A stretch of DNA of 64,000 nt from Halorussus litoreus (GCF_003382685.1 NZ_KZ859506.1:62001-126000); one strand, 5' to 3'. Numbered from the stretch's first letter, positions 50,871 through 59,702 are shown. Numbers and translations are program-made. The notes: generated by a model from the sequence alone, not told the origin.

Positions 50871-51221
50871 GTGGGGCAGTCGAACCGCCTTGACGCAATC
50901 ACGCAACTACTCGAAGACGACTGCGTTCAAACCATCCTCAGACAGACGCTCGAAGAACCCATGTCGGCACCCGAACTGACCGAGGCGTGCGACGCCTCCA
51001 GAGCGACCGTCTATCGCCGGCTCGACGAGTTGGCCGACCGCGGTCTCGTGACCGAGCGGACGGCTCCAGATCCCGACGGTCACCAGCCGACTGTCTACGC
51101 CGCGTCGCTGGACCGCGTCGTCATCGATCTCACCGACGACGGCTTCGAGGTCACCGTGTCGAAGCGCCAGCGCGCGGCCGACCGGTTCACGAACTTCGTC
51201 GAGGGGTGGTACGATGGGTGA
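50871..51221 (+). CDS. Winged helix-turn-helix transcriptional regulator
   Basis: This 116-residue ArsR-like protein has helices CVQTILRQTLEEPMSAPELT and the recognition helix ASRATVYRRLDELADRGLV, then a wing TERTAPDPDGHQPTVYAAS. I chose GTG 50871 because the TATA box lies inside the longer open frame, which would otherwise start at 50823. It overlaps the next gene by 8 bp. In haloarchaea I recall this regulator type paired with a small membrane protein of the kind encoded downstream. This suggests a two-gene unit in which the membrane protein senses something and the HTH protein responds. Confidence 0.82.
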   Translation: MGQSNRLDAITQLLEDDCVQTILRQTLEEPMSAPELTEACDASRATVYRRLDELADRGLVTERTAPDPDGHQPTVYAASLDRVVIDLTDDGFEVTVSKRQRAADRFTNFVEGWYDG

Positions 51222-51528
51222 GCCGTTCGCCGTGGCGCTGCAACTGTCCACAGTCGACCTCGTCTTTCTGCTCTCGGACTACGTCACGATCCTCGTGAGC
51301 CTCGCCATCGCGTACATCGCGTGCCGGGGGTACAGCCGCAACGACAGTCGGCCCATGCTGTACATCGCCGCCGGGTTCGTCCTCGCGTTCGGCGGGCCCG
51401 GAGGTATCTTCCTCGTCTCGCTGGTCGTCCCGCTCCCGTCGGTCGTGGTCGGTGGCATCACCCAGTTCACCGAAGTCGTCGGCATGCTCGCCATCCTCTA
51501 CGGCTTCCTCAAGCCCGTCAGGACCTGA
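51214..51528 (+). CDS. Small three-helix membrane protein paired with the HTH regulator
   Basis: This 104-residue protein has helices at about 13-36, 47-69 and 74-98, with the conserved-looking IACRGYSRNDSRPMLYIAAGF loop and EVVGMLAILYGFLKP end. It resembles the haloarchaeal DUF7521-type family, from memory. The ATG at 51214 lies inside the end of the regulator gene (8-bp overlap), so translation is coupled. Confidence 0.75.
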   Translation: MGEPFAVALQLSTVDLVFLLSDYVTILVSLAIAYIACRGYSRNDSRPMLYIAAGFVLAFGGPGGIFLVSLVVPLPSVVVGGITQFTEVVGMLAILYGFLKPVRT

Positions 51529-51611
51529 CGACTCGCCGGGCGACCGCTTCGCCGCGTCACTCCACTACAGAGACCGACGAGTACACAAGTCCCGCCTTCC
51601 TACCCCCGGCA

Positions 51612-52805
51612 ATGAGCGAACTCGACGTGGAGCCGGTCGAGCGAATCGACGAGGCCGACCTGCCCGCGGGCGTGGACGCGCCGGAGTACGTCCTCTACGG
51701 CGGCAAGGGTGGCGTCGGTAAGACCACGATGGCGGCCGCGACCGGGCTGGCGAGCGCGAAGGGCGGCACCGCGACGCTGGTGGTCTCGACCGACCCGGCC
51801 CACTCGCTGTCGGATACCTTCGAGACCGACATCCCTGCGAGGCCCGAGCGCATCCGAGAGGACGTGCCCCTCTACGCGGCCGAGATCGATCCCGAGGCCG
51901 CGATGGAGGAGGGCCACGCGCTGTTCGGCGGCGCGGGCGGCGCGGGCGGTGGGGGTGCCGCAACCGGAGGGGCCACCGGATCGAATGCCACCGATTCGGG
52001 CAACCCAGACGACCCGTTCGCTACCGGAGCCGACGCGGGTGGCGCAGGCAATGCGAGCGGTGTGAGCGACGCCGGCTCGGGGTCGGGGCCGCTCGGCGGT
52101 CTCGGCGACCTGATGGGCGGCGAGAACCCGATGGACACGCTGCTCGGCGGGCCGATGCCCGGCGCGGACGAGACCGCGGCGATGCAGAAGCTGCTGGAGT
52201 ACATGGACGACGAGCGGTTCGACCGCGTGATCGTCGACACCGCACCGACCGGCCACACCCTGCGACTGCTCGAACTGCCGGAACTCATGGACAGCATGGT
52301 CGGGCGCATCATGAAGCTCAAGCAGCGGTTCGGCCAGATGCTGGAGGGGATGAAGGGGATGTTCGGCGGGGAAGGGGCCGATCCGGAGGAGAGTCTCGGC
52401 GACCTCGAAGAACTCGCCGACCGCATCGAGCAACTGCGGGCGACCCTGCGGGACCCGAGCAAGACCGACTTCCGGGTCGTGATGGTGCCCGAGGAGATGA
52501 GCGTGTTCGAGTCCCAGCGGCTGCTCGCCCAGCTCCGGGAGTTCGAGGTGCCGGTCGGCACCGTGGTCGTCAACAAGGTGATGGAGGATCTGGCGGACGT
52601 GACCAGCGCGGTCGACGCCGAGGCGTTCGTCTCGCCGGATCTGGAGGACTGCGAGTTCTGCCAGCGCCGGTGGCAGGTCCAGCAGGACGCGCTCGCGGAA
52701 GCGCAGAACGTGTTCCGCGGCCACGACGTCAAGCGGGTGCCCCTGCTGGCCGACGAGGTTCGCGGTGAGAAGGCGCTGGCGCTGGTGGCGTCCTGTCTGG
52801 AGTAG
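51612..52805 (+). CDS. ArsA/GET3-family ATPase with a glycine-rich insert
   Basis: This 397-residue protein has the deviant Walker A GGKGGVGKTT (30-39), switch I region VVSTDPAHSLSDTF, and RVIVDTAPTGHTLRLLELP (switch II) near 212. A C-terminal CEFCQRRW holds a Cys pair at the position of the GET3 zinc motif. It may be a tail-anchored-protein targeting factor of the GET3 type, since no arsenite transporter gene is nearby. An unusual insert from about 104 to 175, rich in Gly, Ala, Asn, Asp and Ser, sits before the switch II helix. ATG 51612 starts MSELDVEPVERI. Confidence 0.88.
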   Translation: MSELDVEPVERIDEADLPAGVDAPEYVLYGGKGGVGKTTMAAATGLASAKGGTATLVVSTDPAHSLSDTFETDIPARPERIREDVPLYAAEIDPEAAMEEGHALFGGAGGAGGGGAATGGATGSNATDSGNPDDPFATGADAGGAGNASGVSDAGSGSGPLGGLGDLMGGENPMDTLLGGPMPGADETAAMQKLLEYMDDERFDRVIVDTAPTGHTLRLLELPELMDSMVGRIMKLKQRFGQMLEGMKGMFGGEGADPEESLGDLEELADRIEQLRATLRDPSKTDFRVVMVPEEMSVFESQRLLAQLREFEVPVGTVVVNKVMEDLADVTSAVDAEAFVSPDLEDCEFCQRRWQVQQDALAEAQNVFRGHDVKRVPLLADEVRGEKALALVASCLE

Positions 52806-52860
52806 CGTCGGATAGAGCGTCGAATCCTTCTCGGAGAACTCGGCGAATCTTCCTCCCGTT

Positions 52861-53694
52861 TCACCGGACCTTCGACAGTAGCGACAGCCCGAGCCGATAG
52901 AGCCGGTCGCGCAGCGACGCGGGGACGAACCGCGCGAGCATCCCCACCTTGGCGACCTGTCCGACCGGGTAGCGCGGGGCCGGGTCGGTCAGGTTCGCGG
53001 CGTCGAGGACGGACTCGGCCACGCGGCGGGGCGGAATCGCGCCGGGACCGCCGCCGCCGATGGCTTTGGTATCGTCGAGGATGGAGTAGATGGCCTCGTA
53101 GGCGTCCGAGCGTTCGATACCCTCGACCTCGCTCCCGGCGCGCTCGGCGAACGCCGTCTCGACCGGACCGGGTTCGACCAGCACCACGTCGATGCCGTGT
53201 TCGGAGACCTCGGGCCGGAGCGCGTCGCTGATGCCCTCCATCGCGAACTTCGAGCCGTTGTAGATACCCATCCCCGGCGTGGCGATGCGCCCGCTGACGC
53301 TGGAGACGTTGACGATGGTGCCGGTCCGGCGCTCGCGCATGTGCGGCAGAACCGCGCGAGCGAGCCGATGCGGGCCGAACACGTTCACCTCGAACTGGTC
53401 CTCGACGCGCTCGACCGGCACGTCCTCGACCGGCCCGAGCTGGGCGTAGCCCGCGTTGTTGACGAGGCAGTCGATGCGCCCGTGCTCGTCGACGATCCGG
53501 TCGACGACGCGCTCGACGTCGTCCTCGTCGGTCACGTCGAGCGAGGCGATGTTCGCTCCCGCCTCGCCCAGCGCCTGCACGTCGGCGGGGTTGCGCGCGG
53601 TGGCGTACACCTCCCACCCGTCCTGGAGGAATACTCGCGCCGTCTCGCGGCCGATACCCGACGAACATCCCGTGATGAGGACAGTTTCGGTCAC
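52861..53694 (-). CDS. Short-chain dehydrogenase/reductase (classical SDR)
   Basis: This 277-residue protein has the cofactor motif TGCSSGIG (8-15), NNAGYAQLG near 84 and the catalytic S...Y-x-x-x-K in VSSVSGRIATPGMGIYNGSK near 135-154. YATARNP after strand 2 suggests NADP(H) preference through the Arg. It oxidises or reduces an alcohol/carbonyl group of unknown identity. The C-terminal region (VGMLARFVPASLRDRLYRLG) may be membrane-associated, as in lipid-acting SDRs. It converges with arsA. ATG 53694 is the only good start. Confidence 0.88.
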   Translation of the reverse strand: MTETVLITGCSSGIGRETARVFLQDGWEVYATARNPADVQALGEAGANIASLDVTDEDDVERVVDRIVDEHGRIDCLVNNAGYAQLGPVEDVPVERVEDQFEVNVFGPHRLARAVLPHMRERRTGTIVNVSSVSGRIATPGMGIYNGSKFAMEGISDALRPEVSEHGIDVVLVEPGPVETAFAERAGSEVEGIERSDAYEAIYSILDDTKAIGGGGPGAIPPRRVAESVLDAANLTDPAPRYPVGQVAKVGMLARFVPASLRDRLYRLGLSLLSKVR

Positions 53695-53874
53695 GCTTGC
53701 ATCGTCGCCCCCCGGACAGTTAAATTTCGTCGCTTCGCGGGTCGAGGGCCGGAATCGGGCGTCGCCGCTTCCGCAGCTTATTTTCCAATCAAATTAACAT
53801 TGTCTGGTCGTGTTACTCGGTGGGCGCTGGCTCGGCTTTCTATGAGGCTTGTGCTGGTTCATCCTTCCGCCCAA

Positions 53875-54112
53875 CGTGCGCGGGTTCATCTCTCCTGGTC
53901 GGCGCGTGCGGGCGCGACCCCCGTGTCGCGCCAACCCGCGCGAGGGACGAGGACCGCAACGGAGCGAAGCGGAGTGAGGACCGCAGGCGGCTGGGGAGGT
54001 TCGAGGCTCGCGGTCGCGGATGCGGTGCTGTGCGGTGCGGTTGCAGTGCCGTGCGGTGCGGTTGCAGTGCCGTGCGGTGCGGTCACGCCGAGGCGCAAGC
54101 AGTAGCTAGCTT
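53875..54112 (+). repeat. Dispersed repeat family 2, copy 5 (plus orientation)
   Basis: It is complete, with GCGCGAGGGACGAGGACCG, GGAGCGAAGCGGAGTGAGG, GCAGGCGGCTGGGGAGG, then a 21-bp repeat (TGCGGTGCGGTTGCAGTGCCG, about two and a half copies, 54032-54085) and the end CAAGCAGTAGCTAGCTTC. It lies 130 bp before the gene at 54244; copy 6 faces it on the other side of that gene. The rest of 53695-54243 has no gene. Confidence 0.85.
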
Positions 54113-54243
54113 CATTCCGCTAACCATTTTCACCGCGAATCCCGACCGTCGAGGACTGTCCCCGAAACTACCATTCAACTCCCCTCACATCGATTCCATC
54201 GCGAAGTGAAACCCCTTTTAGCCGCCGTACCCACAGGTCGGCT

Positions 54244-54678
54244 ATGCTCTACGACGAGGTCGAGGACCCCGCGGAGACGTCGCCCGACCAGCTCTCAGAG
54301 GAGTACGTGGCGGAACTGGCCGCGGTCGTCGACTCGCAGGGGGTCGACAGGGTCGCCGACGAGAGCGGCGTCGACCGCGAGACGGTGGCTGCCATCGCGG
54401 CGGGCGACGCCGACGGAACGGCTATCCAGCTATCGGACGCGGCGGCGATTCTGGCGGTCGACCCCGACGCGCCCGCGGCGGAGGACGTGCTGCTGGAGAC
54501 CCGCGACCACCTCCTCATGGGGATGACCACCGCGGTCCTCGACGTGGACACCATGGCGGCCGAGATCGACGCCGACCTCGACGCCAAGCAGATCCAGCAG
54601 AAGATCGAGGGTCGGTCGCCGATGACCCTCGGCGAGTACGCCATGCTCCAGCACTTCATCGCGAGTCGACAGCGGTAG
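54244..54678 (+). CDS. DUF5791-like conserved haloarchaeal protein
   Basis: This 144-residue acidic helical protein begins MLYDEVEDPAETSPDQLS. Its middle (VDRVADESGVDRETVAAIAAG) has a helix-turn-helix look and is followed by LLMGMTTAVLDVDTMAAEID and KIEGRSPMTLGEYAMLQHFI, which I associate with the haloarchaeal DUF5791 family. The function is unknown. The gene is framed by two family 2 repeats in opposite orientation (53875-54112 and 54776-55012). Confidence 0.78.
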   Translation: MLYDEVEDPAETSPDQLSEEYVAELAAVVDSQGVDRVADESGVDRETVAAIAAGDADGTAIQLSDAAAILAVDPDAPAAEDVLLETRDHLLMGMTTAVLDVDTMAAEIDADLDAKQIQQKIEGRSPMTLGEYAMLQHFIASRQR

Positions 54679-54775
54679 ACGGTGTATTCATTCGTATGAG
54701 CTTCTATACGCTTGGCTCCCCCGAGCTGACCGGGACTACGGTTACCCCGATGCTCGAATATTGAACGATTGACCG

Positions 54776-55012
54776 AGCTAGCTACTGCCGAGGCATTTGA
54801 GTCACCGCAGCCGCACCGCACGGCACCGCAACCGCACGGCACCTGCACAGCACCGCAACCGCACGGCACAGCAACCGCACCGCGACCGCGAGCCTCGAAC
54901 CTCCCCAGCCGCCTGCGGTCCTCACTCCGCTTCGCTCCGTTGCGGTCCTCGTCCCTCGCGCGGGTTGGCGCGACACGGCGGTCGCGCCCGCACGCGCCGG
55001 GCTACAAAAACG
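54776..55012 (-). repeat. Dispersed repeat family 2, copy 6 (minus orientation)
   Basis: Read on the minus strand it runs from CGGCGCGTGC through GCGCGAGGGACGAGGACCG and GCAGGCGGCTGGGGAGG, with a longer GTGCCGTGCGGTTGCGG-type variable part than copy 5, to GCAGTAGCTAGCTCGG. It shares the block GGACCGCAACGGAGCGAAGC with copy 5. It fills the 54679-55057 gap with no gene. Confidence 0.85.
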
Positions 55013-55057
55013 GACAAGCGCACGCTAGCTGGAGAGCGCAACCAGTCCAAGCCACGC

Positions 55058-58000
55058 TCACTCCGACGACCATCCCGAGGACTCCTCCTCGCGGGTCCCG
55101 TCGCGGTCGCCGACGCCGGGCGGCCCCGGCGGCACCACCACGGCGACGACGGTCTCGGTCTCGAACGCGACCGGCGCGGTGCGCCCGACGACCTCGCGCT
55201 CGCCGTCGCCGTCCCAGTCGAGTCGAACGACGCCTGACTCCCGGACGTAGGTTACCGATTTGTTGGGCGGCCCGTCCGGCGCGCGCACCGCGAACCGGGC
55301 GTACTGCCCCTCGACGCCGACAGTCCAGACGTTGACCGTCGCGTACCAGTAGCCCGGCACCGGCGCGACCGGCAGGCCGGCCGGGACCGCGCCGAGCGCC
55401 TCGCCGAGGAGCGTTTCGCCCGCCGTCTCGGTCGCGTTGCTGAGGCCGTCCGAGACCGCGTCTTTCAGCGCCTGGCGGGCAATCTTCCGGGCGTCCGTGG
55501 TGGTCCGGTTCACCAGCGACTCGGGCGCTCCCGCGACCTCGCGCCGGGCCGCTTCGAGCGCCAGTTCGACTCGCAGTTCGAGCCAGTCGCGGCGGTCGTC
55601 GCGCCGAAGCGCGGGCCGACTGCGGACGACCGCGTCGGCGATGGCGCGCGCCGCGGAGCCGTTCGCCACGGCGAGCACTCGCGCGTGGGTCGCGTTCCAG
55701 CGCGCGAGCCCCGTCTGGACTGCCGTCCGCCGCTCGGCTCGTGTGAGGTCGAACCGCGACCCGCCGAGCGCCGTCACGAGCCGCCGACGAATCTGCTTCA
55801 TCGACCCCGCGAGCGACCGTCGAAGCCGGCCGCGCTTCCGTGCCAGCGACCGATTCTCCACCTCTGCCAAGGTGCGATTAGCGGCCCGAAGCGCGAGTGC
55901 CCCAGTCCTGAGATCGACGCTGTCGCTCTCGCCGTCCCCGGCGACGGCCGACGCCACCGCGTCCGCGGCGTCGTCGTAGGGCACGGCGAACACGTTGCGA
56001 TTCCGCGCCGCGAGCGGGTGTCGCTCCTCGCTCTCGGGAATCGCCGCGACTTGCTCGTGGTCGAGCGCGGCCAGCGTGAGGTACGGCGGCGCGCCGGTCA
56101 CGCTCAGATTCGTCGCCCGGCCGGGGCCGTCGGCGGGCAGCGGTCGCGACGGCGGGACGTCCGGGACGGTCCGCTCGCGGAGTATTCGACGCACCCTGTC
56201 GAGCGACGCGCCGGCCTCAGCCAGCGCGCCGTCGATGCCTTCCCGGGTCGCTTTCGTCCGGTCGGCTCGCGCGTCGAGCCGCGCGATTACCCTGTCGAGG
56301 TAGGTGGCCCGCGCCGCCACCCGGACCCGGTCGGCGACGCCGTCGTACCGTTGCGGCGCGTCGAGAAGCGCACGTTTCCGGTCACGAAGCTCCGCAGCTA
56401 GCTCTCCGGCGGCTGAAGACCCGCCGAGCGTCTCGCTGGCCGCGACCGTCACCGAGACGTTGCGGACGCGCTCGCGCAACGACGCGACGTCGCGGTACAC
56501 CCACGGTCGCAGGTCGGCGGGTCGCCGGCCCGCGATCTCTCGGGAGCGGGTGTCGAGCGTCCCCGCCACCGCGCGCTCGGCGAGCGCGTCGAAGCCGCCC
56601 CGGTCGGCGACCAGCGTCCCGGTCGCGCGGTCCGGCACGCCTTCGAGGTTCGCCCCGCCGAGCGCGCCTCCGCGCTCGTGGACGCCCGCGACCGGACGCG
56701 ACGGAGCGACCTTCACCGCACCGCTCGCGCCGTGATCGCCCGCGAGTCCGAGGTGGACCTCGAACGTCTCGGACCACCGCTGGACGGTCCGGCGGGCTTG
56801 GCGGGTCCCATTGCCGACTTCGCGCCCCCGCGTCCAGTTGGCGATAAGCCTGTGCGTCTGGATCACGCGCCGCGTTTCGGACGCGAGGAGATGCCAGCCG
56901 ATTGGGGTGCTCGGGGGTCCCCCGGTCGCGTCCGCGACCCGTATCGTCGTCCGGACCTCGGTTCCGGCGAGGCTCCAGTTCGCGCTGGGTGGTGAGGGTT
57001 CGGGGCGAGCGTCGGCCTCGACGGTCCGGACTTCCGTGACGATGCGAGCGTCCACGGCGTAGCCCGACCGCAGAATCTCGCCGAGCCCCGTCCCGTTCTC
57101 GCCCGTCACGAGATCGGCGAACGCCCGGTCGGCGGTCCGGTTCACGCCGATCTGGAGAGTTCGCTCGCGCTCACCAGTTCTTTCATCCGCCGACACGCCG
57201 CCTGGAAGCGGGTTCTCCTCGCGGTACCGGTCTGCGGCCGCGAGGAGCTGCTTCGACCACTCCGAGCCGTAGTGAACGTCTGCGGCCGAGAGCAGGTCGG
57301 TCGCGCCCACGCGAGCGGTGGCCCACCGAACCGCTCGTCGACTCGCCGGGTCGCTTCCCCCGAAGGCGCTGCGCTGTTCGCGCAGAATCGCGCCGTTGGT
57401 CGCCAGCGCGACGTGACGGTTCGCCACCACGTTCTCTATCGGCGCGCCGCCGTACTGGGCGTAGCCGCGCGCCCACGCCACGGCGTACAGTCGCCCCGTG
57501 AGCCGCCGACCGAGGCCGGGCACTAGCGGTCCCCGGTTCAGCCGCGACTCGAACCGCTCGACCCGCTCGTGGAGCGCGAGCGCAGGCGTCGCCACGGTCA
57601 GCGTCGGCGAGACGGCCTCGTACGTGACCGTCCGACCGTCCCTCGTCGCCGCGACCGTCACGTTCTCGATACCGACGCGCAGCCCGGCGTTTGTCGCGTT
57701 TCCTGCCGACTCGATCTCGACCCGTCGCTTGGCGGCCCGCAGCGCGGTCGCGTTCGCCGTGGCGGGGAGCGATGCCGACCCCCGCACGTCGCGGACTCGA
57801 ACCTCGACCGAATCGAGCGCCTTCCGAGCCGCGAGGTAGATCCGAATCCGGAGGTAATCGCGATACGGCGTCGAGTCGTTCAGGACGCGGCTCGCGTTGG
57901 CACTCGCGGAGGTGCCATTCGCCCCGCTGGCGTTCACTATCTCTGTGACTGGCGCGCGTGCTGCTTCGCGTCCGGCGCGCGCGACCGCCTCTCGGAGCGC

Positions 58001-58168
58001 GGTGTTGGTCGCGGCGGTCGTCCGATCTACCGCCACGCCGACCGACTCGTCGGTCCGCGGAGTCGGCCCGCCAGCGAGCGTGGCGCTGAGGCCTGCGCTC
58101 CCCACGAGCAGGACCACGCCGACGAGCGCGAACGGGACTCTGGCGCGGCGGTCCTCGGCGAACCTCAC
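55058..58168 (-). CDS. Large membrane-anchored extracellular protein of the secretion/pilus locus
   Basis: This 1036-residue protein has one N-terminal helix (about 15-38, ARVPFALVGVVLLVGSAGLS), many N-glycosylation sequons, long helical stretches rich in Arg and Ala, and a C-terminal beta region (VPGYWYATVNVWTVGVEGQY). It is the kind of long haloarchaeal protein found with T4P-like ATPase/membrane genes (a DUF7286-like family, from memory). It may be a structural or adhesive part of the exported machine. The start is GTG 58168, overlapping the upstream stop (GTGA). The absence of any known enzyme motif and the high Arg content are odd for a halophile surface protein. Confidence 0.72.
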   Translation of the reverse strand: MRFAEDRRARVPFALVGVVLLVGSAGLSATLAGGPTPRTDESVGVAVDRTTAATNTALREAVARAGREAARAPVTEIVNASGANGTSASANASRVLNDSTPYRDYLRIRIYLAARKALDSVEVRVRDVRGSASLPATANATALRAAKRRVEIESAGNATNAGLRVGIENVTVAATRDGRTVTYEAVSPTLTVATPALALHERVERFESRLNRGPLVPGLGRRLTGRLYAVAWARGYAQYGGAPIENVVANRHVALATNGAILREQRSAFGGSDPASRRAVRWATARVGATDLLSAADVHYGSEWSKQLLAAADRYREENPLPGGVSADERTGERERTLQIGVNRTADRAFADLVTGENGTGLGEILRSGYAVDARIVTEVRTVEADARPEPSPPSANWSLAGTEVRTTIRVADATGGPPSTPIGWHLLASETRRVIQTHRLIANWTRGREVGNGTRQARRTVQRWSETFEVHLGLAGDHGASGAVKVAPSRPVAGVHERGGALGGANLEGVPDRATGTLVADRGGFDALAERAVAGTLDTRSREIAGRRPADLRPWVYRDVASLRERVRNVSVTVAASETLGGSSAAGELAAELRDRKRALLDAPQRYDGVADRVRVAARATYLDRVIARLDARADRTKATREGIDGALAEAGASLDRVRRILRERTVPDVPPSRPLPADGPGRATNLSVTGAPPYLTLAALDHEQVAAIPESEERHPLAARNRNVFAVPYDDAADAVASAVAGDGESDSVDLRTGALALRAANRTLAEVENRSLARKRGRLRRSLAGSMKQIRRRLVTALGGSRFDLTRAERRTAVQTGLARWNATHARVLAVANGSAARAIADAVVRSRPALRRDDRRDWLELRVELALEAARREVAGAPESLVNRTTTDARKIARQALKDAVSDGLSNATETAGETLLGEALGAVPAGLPVAPVPGYWYATVNVWTVGVEGQYARFAVRAPDGPPNKSVTYVRESGVVRLDWDGDGEREVVGRTAPVAFETETVVAVVVPPGPPGVGDRDGTREEESSGWSSE

Positions 58169-58740
58169 GCTGACCACCCCTGCGAACCTGTCCGGAACCT
58201 CGATTCGGTCGCCTCGCGCTGTCTCGTCGCCGACCACGTCCGCACAGTGAATCGGACCTCTCGCGCGACGAATCCGGCCGCGTGAACGGCCGCGTCCCGC
58301 GGTGGTCGGTCGCCGACCACGATTCCGCTCTCGGTGGTGGCGTTCCGGCCGACTGGCCAGCGAGCGACGACTTCCACGCTGGCCTCCGTTCGCCGGAGCG
58401 TGCGGTTCAGTCGCTGGGCGACGGCCTCGACGAAGGTGGAGTTCGCGGTGGTGGGTTCGCCGGGAGCAGCGGCTCGAACGTCCGTCCGGACCGCGCTGGC
58501 GAGCAGTCCGGCCAACGTGTCGTGGGCCGTCCGGGTTCGGTCCCCAGCCGAGTAGGTGACCCGCGCGGTGCTGGTCGTCAACAGTTCCGCGGTCTGGTCG
58601 GCCGACTCGGCGTCGAGTTCCTGTTCCGATTCGCTTTCGTGCAGCGCGCTCGCGAGCGTCATCGCGCTCGCCGAGACCAACAGCAGGCAGAGCGTCGCGT
58701 CGAGGAGGGTGCTGACGCCTCGCGCGCTGTTCTCTCTCAC
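58165..58740 (-). CDS. Pilin-like membrane-anchored protein
   Basis: This 191-residue protein starts with GTG 58740 (MRENSARGVSTLLDATLCLL). A charged N terminus is followed directly by a hydrophobic helix (about 8-30), as in TadE/pseudopilin-like subunits. An extracytoplasmic domain with NST and NRT sequons follows. It resembles a family always near the secretion ATPase in haloarchaea (DUF7284-like, from memory). Its start overlaps the upstream stop (GTGA), as does its end with the next gene, so four genes form a tightly coupled operon. Confidence 0.7.
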   Translation of the reverse strand: MRENSARGVSTLLDATLCLLLVSASAMTLASALHESESEQELDAESADQTAELLTTSTARVTYSAGDRTRTAHDTLAGLLASAVRTDVRAAAPGEPTTANSTFVEAVAQRLNRTLRRTEASVEVVARWPVGRNATTESGIVVGDRPPRDAAVHAAGFVAREVRFTVRTWSATRQREATESRFRTGSQGWSA

Positions 58741-59177
58741 GTCCACACCTCCGCGCGGAGCGTCCCGGGTCGAATCTTTCCGGGCGCGATTCGGACGCTC
58801 ACAGCGAGTTCGGCGGTGTGAGTGGGATTGTCGGCCCGCGACGGCGGCGTCGGCCCGGCGTGCCACGATTGTCCCGCCGCTGCGAGCGTGAGGTTCAGCC
58901 GGTAGTCGTCGGGCCCGGCGCGCAGGCCCGCCCGAAGTTCGTCGGGGTCCACGACGCCCGTCTCGGCGACCGCGCGCTCGGCCCGCTCGACGGTCGGGTC
59001 CGCGAGATTTCGGTCGGCGCTCGGGAGCGCGGCATCGAGCACGCCGGCGTAGGCCGACAGCGCGATCCCGACAGCGAAGACGGCGGTCAGCGCCGCGAGC
59101 GGTTCGACCTGCGCTCGCGCCGACTCGGGGTGTCTATCTCCCAGCCCGCCGGCGGACTCATCCGACCAGTGTGACAT
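58737..59177 (-). CDS. Pilin-like membrane-anchored protein
   Basis: This 146-residue protein has the segment SARAQVEPLAALTAVFAVGI (about 19-38), a Tad-like pilin-type hydrophobic stretch after a polar start, then an extracellular domain (LNLTLAAAGQSWHAGP). It may be a minor pilin (DUF7285-like, from memory). The ATG at 59177 lies inside the end of the upstream gene (20-bp overlap). A PilD/EppA-type cleavage site is not certain. Confidence 0.68.
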   Translation of the reverse strand: MSHWSDESAGGLGDRHPESARAQVEPLAALTAVFAVGIALSAYAGVLDAALPSADRNLADPTVERAERAVAETGVVDPDELRAGLRAGPDDYRLNLTLAAAGQSWHAGPTPPSRADNPTHTAELAVSVRIAPGKIRPGTLRAEVWT

Positions 59178-59634
59178 TCACGCCCTCCCACGAGACGCGT
59201 CGGACGGTCAGTTCGTCGCGACTCCGCCACTCCGGCGTCCGGTCGCGCGCGCTGGCGGCGGCCCGCCGGAAGCTCCCCGTCGAGCCGAACACCGCCTCTG
59301 GCGGTGCGCCCCGGAGCACGTCCCGGAGCGCGGTGCCTCTCTGGACGGGTGTCATGGGTCCGTAGGCGAACGTCGCGTGGCCGGTCGCGCTGCCAACCGG
59401 GCCGTCCTCACGCAGCCAGATTCGGTAGGGGCCAATCCGCACGGCGTCGACCGAGAGGGGATGGACGCCGGTCGCGGCGTGCCCGCTGGCGGCCACGACG
59501 TCGACCGTGTGAGCCGCGCCGGTGGCGTCCGGCGGAGGCGTTCGGGGGAGCGTGACGGCGACGCCGAGCGCGGCGGTACTCGCCACCGCGAGGCCGATCC
59601 AGAGATACCACGTCTCGACTGGTGCGTCGAACAT
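59158..59634 (-). CDS. Membrane-anchored protein, first gene of the pilin-like operon
   Basis: This 158-residue protein has an N-terminal helix (WYLWIGLAVASTAALGVAVTL, about 9-29 with W9) and an extracytoplasmic beta-rich domain (DAVRIGPYRIWLREDGPVGS, TFAYGPMTPVQRGTALRDVL). It appears related to a haloarchaeal family seen beside T4P-like ATPases (DUF7283-like, from memory). The ATG at 59634 follows a promoter nearly identical to that of the secretion ATPase gene. It is translated first, with three overlapping genes behind it. Confidence 0.68.
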   Translation of the reverse strand: MFDAPVETWYLWIGLAVASTAALGVAVTLPRTPPPDATGAAHTVDVVAASGHAATGVHPLSVDAVRIGPYRIWLREDGPVGSATGHATFAYGPMTPVQRGTALRDVLRGAPPEAVFGSTGSFRRAAASARDRTPEWRSRDELTVRRVSWEGVNVTLVG

Positions 59635-59668
59635 GGGCCGGTTTCGTCCCGCCCTCGTATTTAAAAAT
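59635..59668 (-). promoter_or_regulatory. Promoter of the pilin-like operon (shared sequence 1)
   Basis: From the ATG outward, the plus-strand text from 59632 to 59666 is identical to 63855-63889 in 33 of 35 positions, including the TATA-like TTTAAA about 26-32 bp before the start codon. The transcript is therefore probably leaderless. The identity argues for co-regulation of both operons. Confidence 0.7.
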
Positions 59669-59702
59669 TCAGGTGGGCTGCAGTTGTAATCGCGTTACCA
59701 GT

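Noticed and set aside
53830-55020. Small genes inside family 2 repeats
   Set aside because: Short open frames reading ARGTRTATERS.. or VPRAGWRDTG.. recur in all copies because of the repeated DNA. They have no start signals and are broken in some copies.
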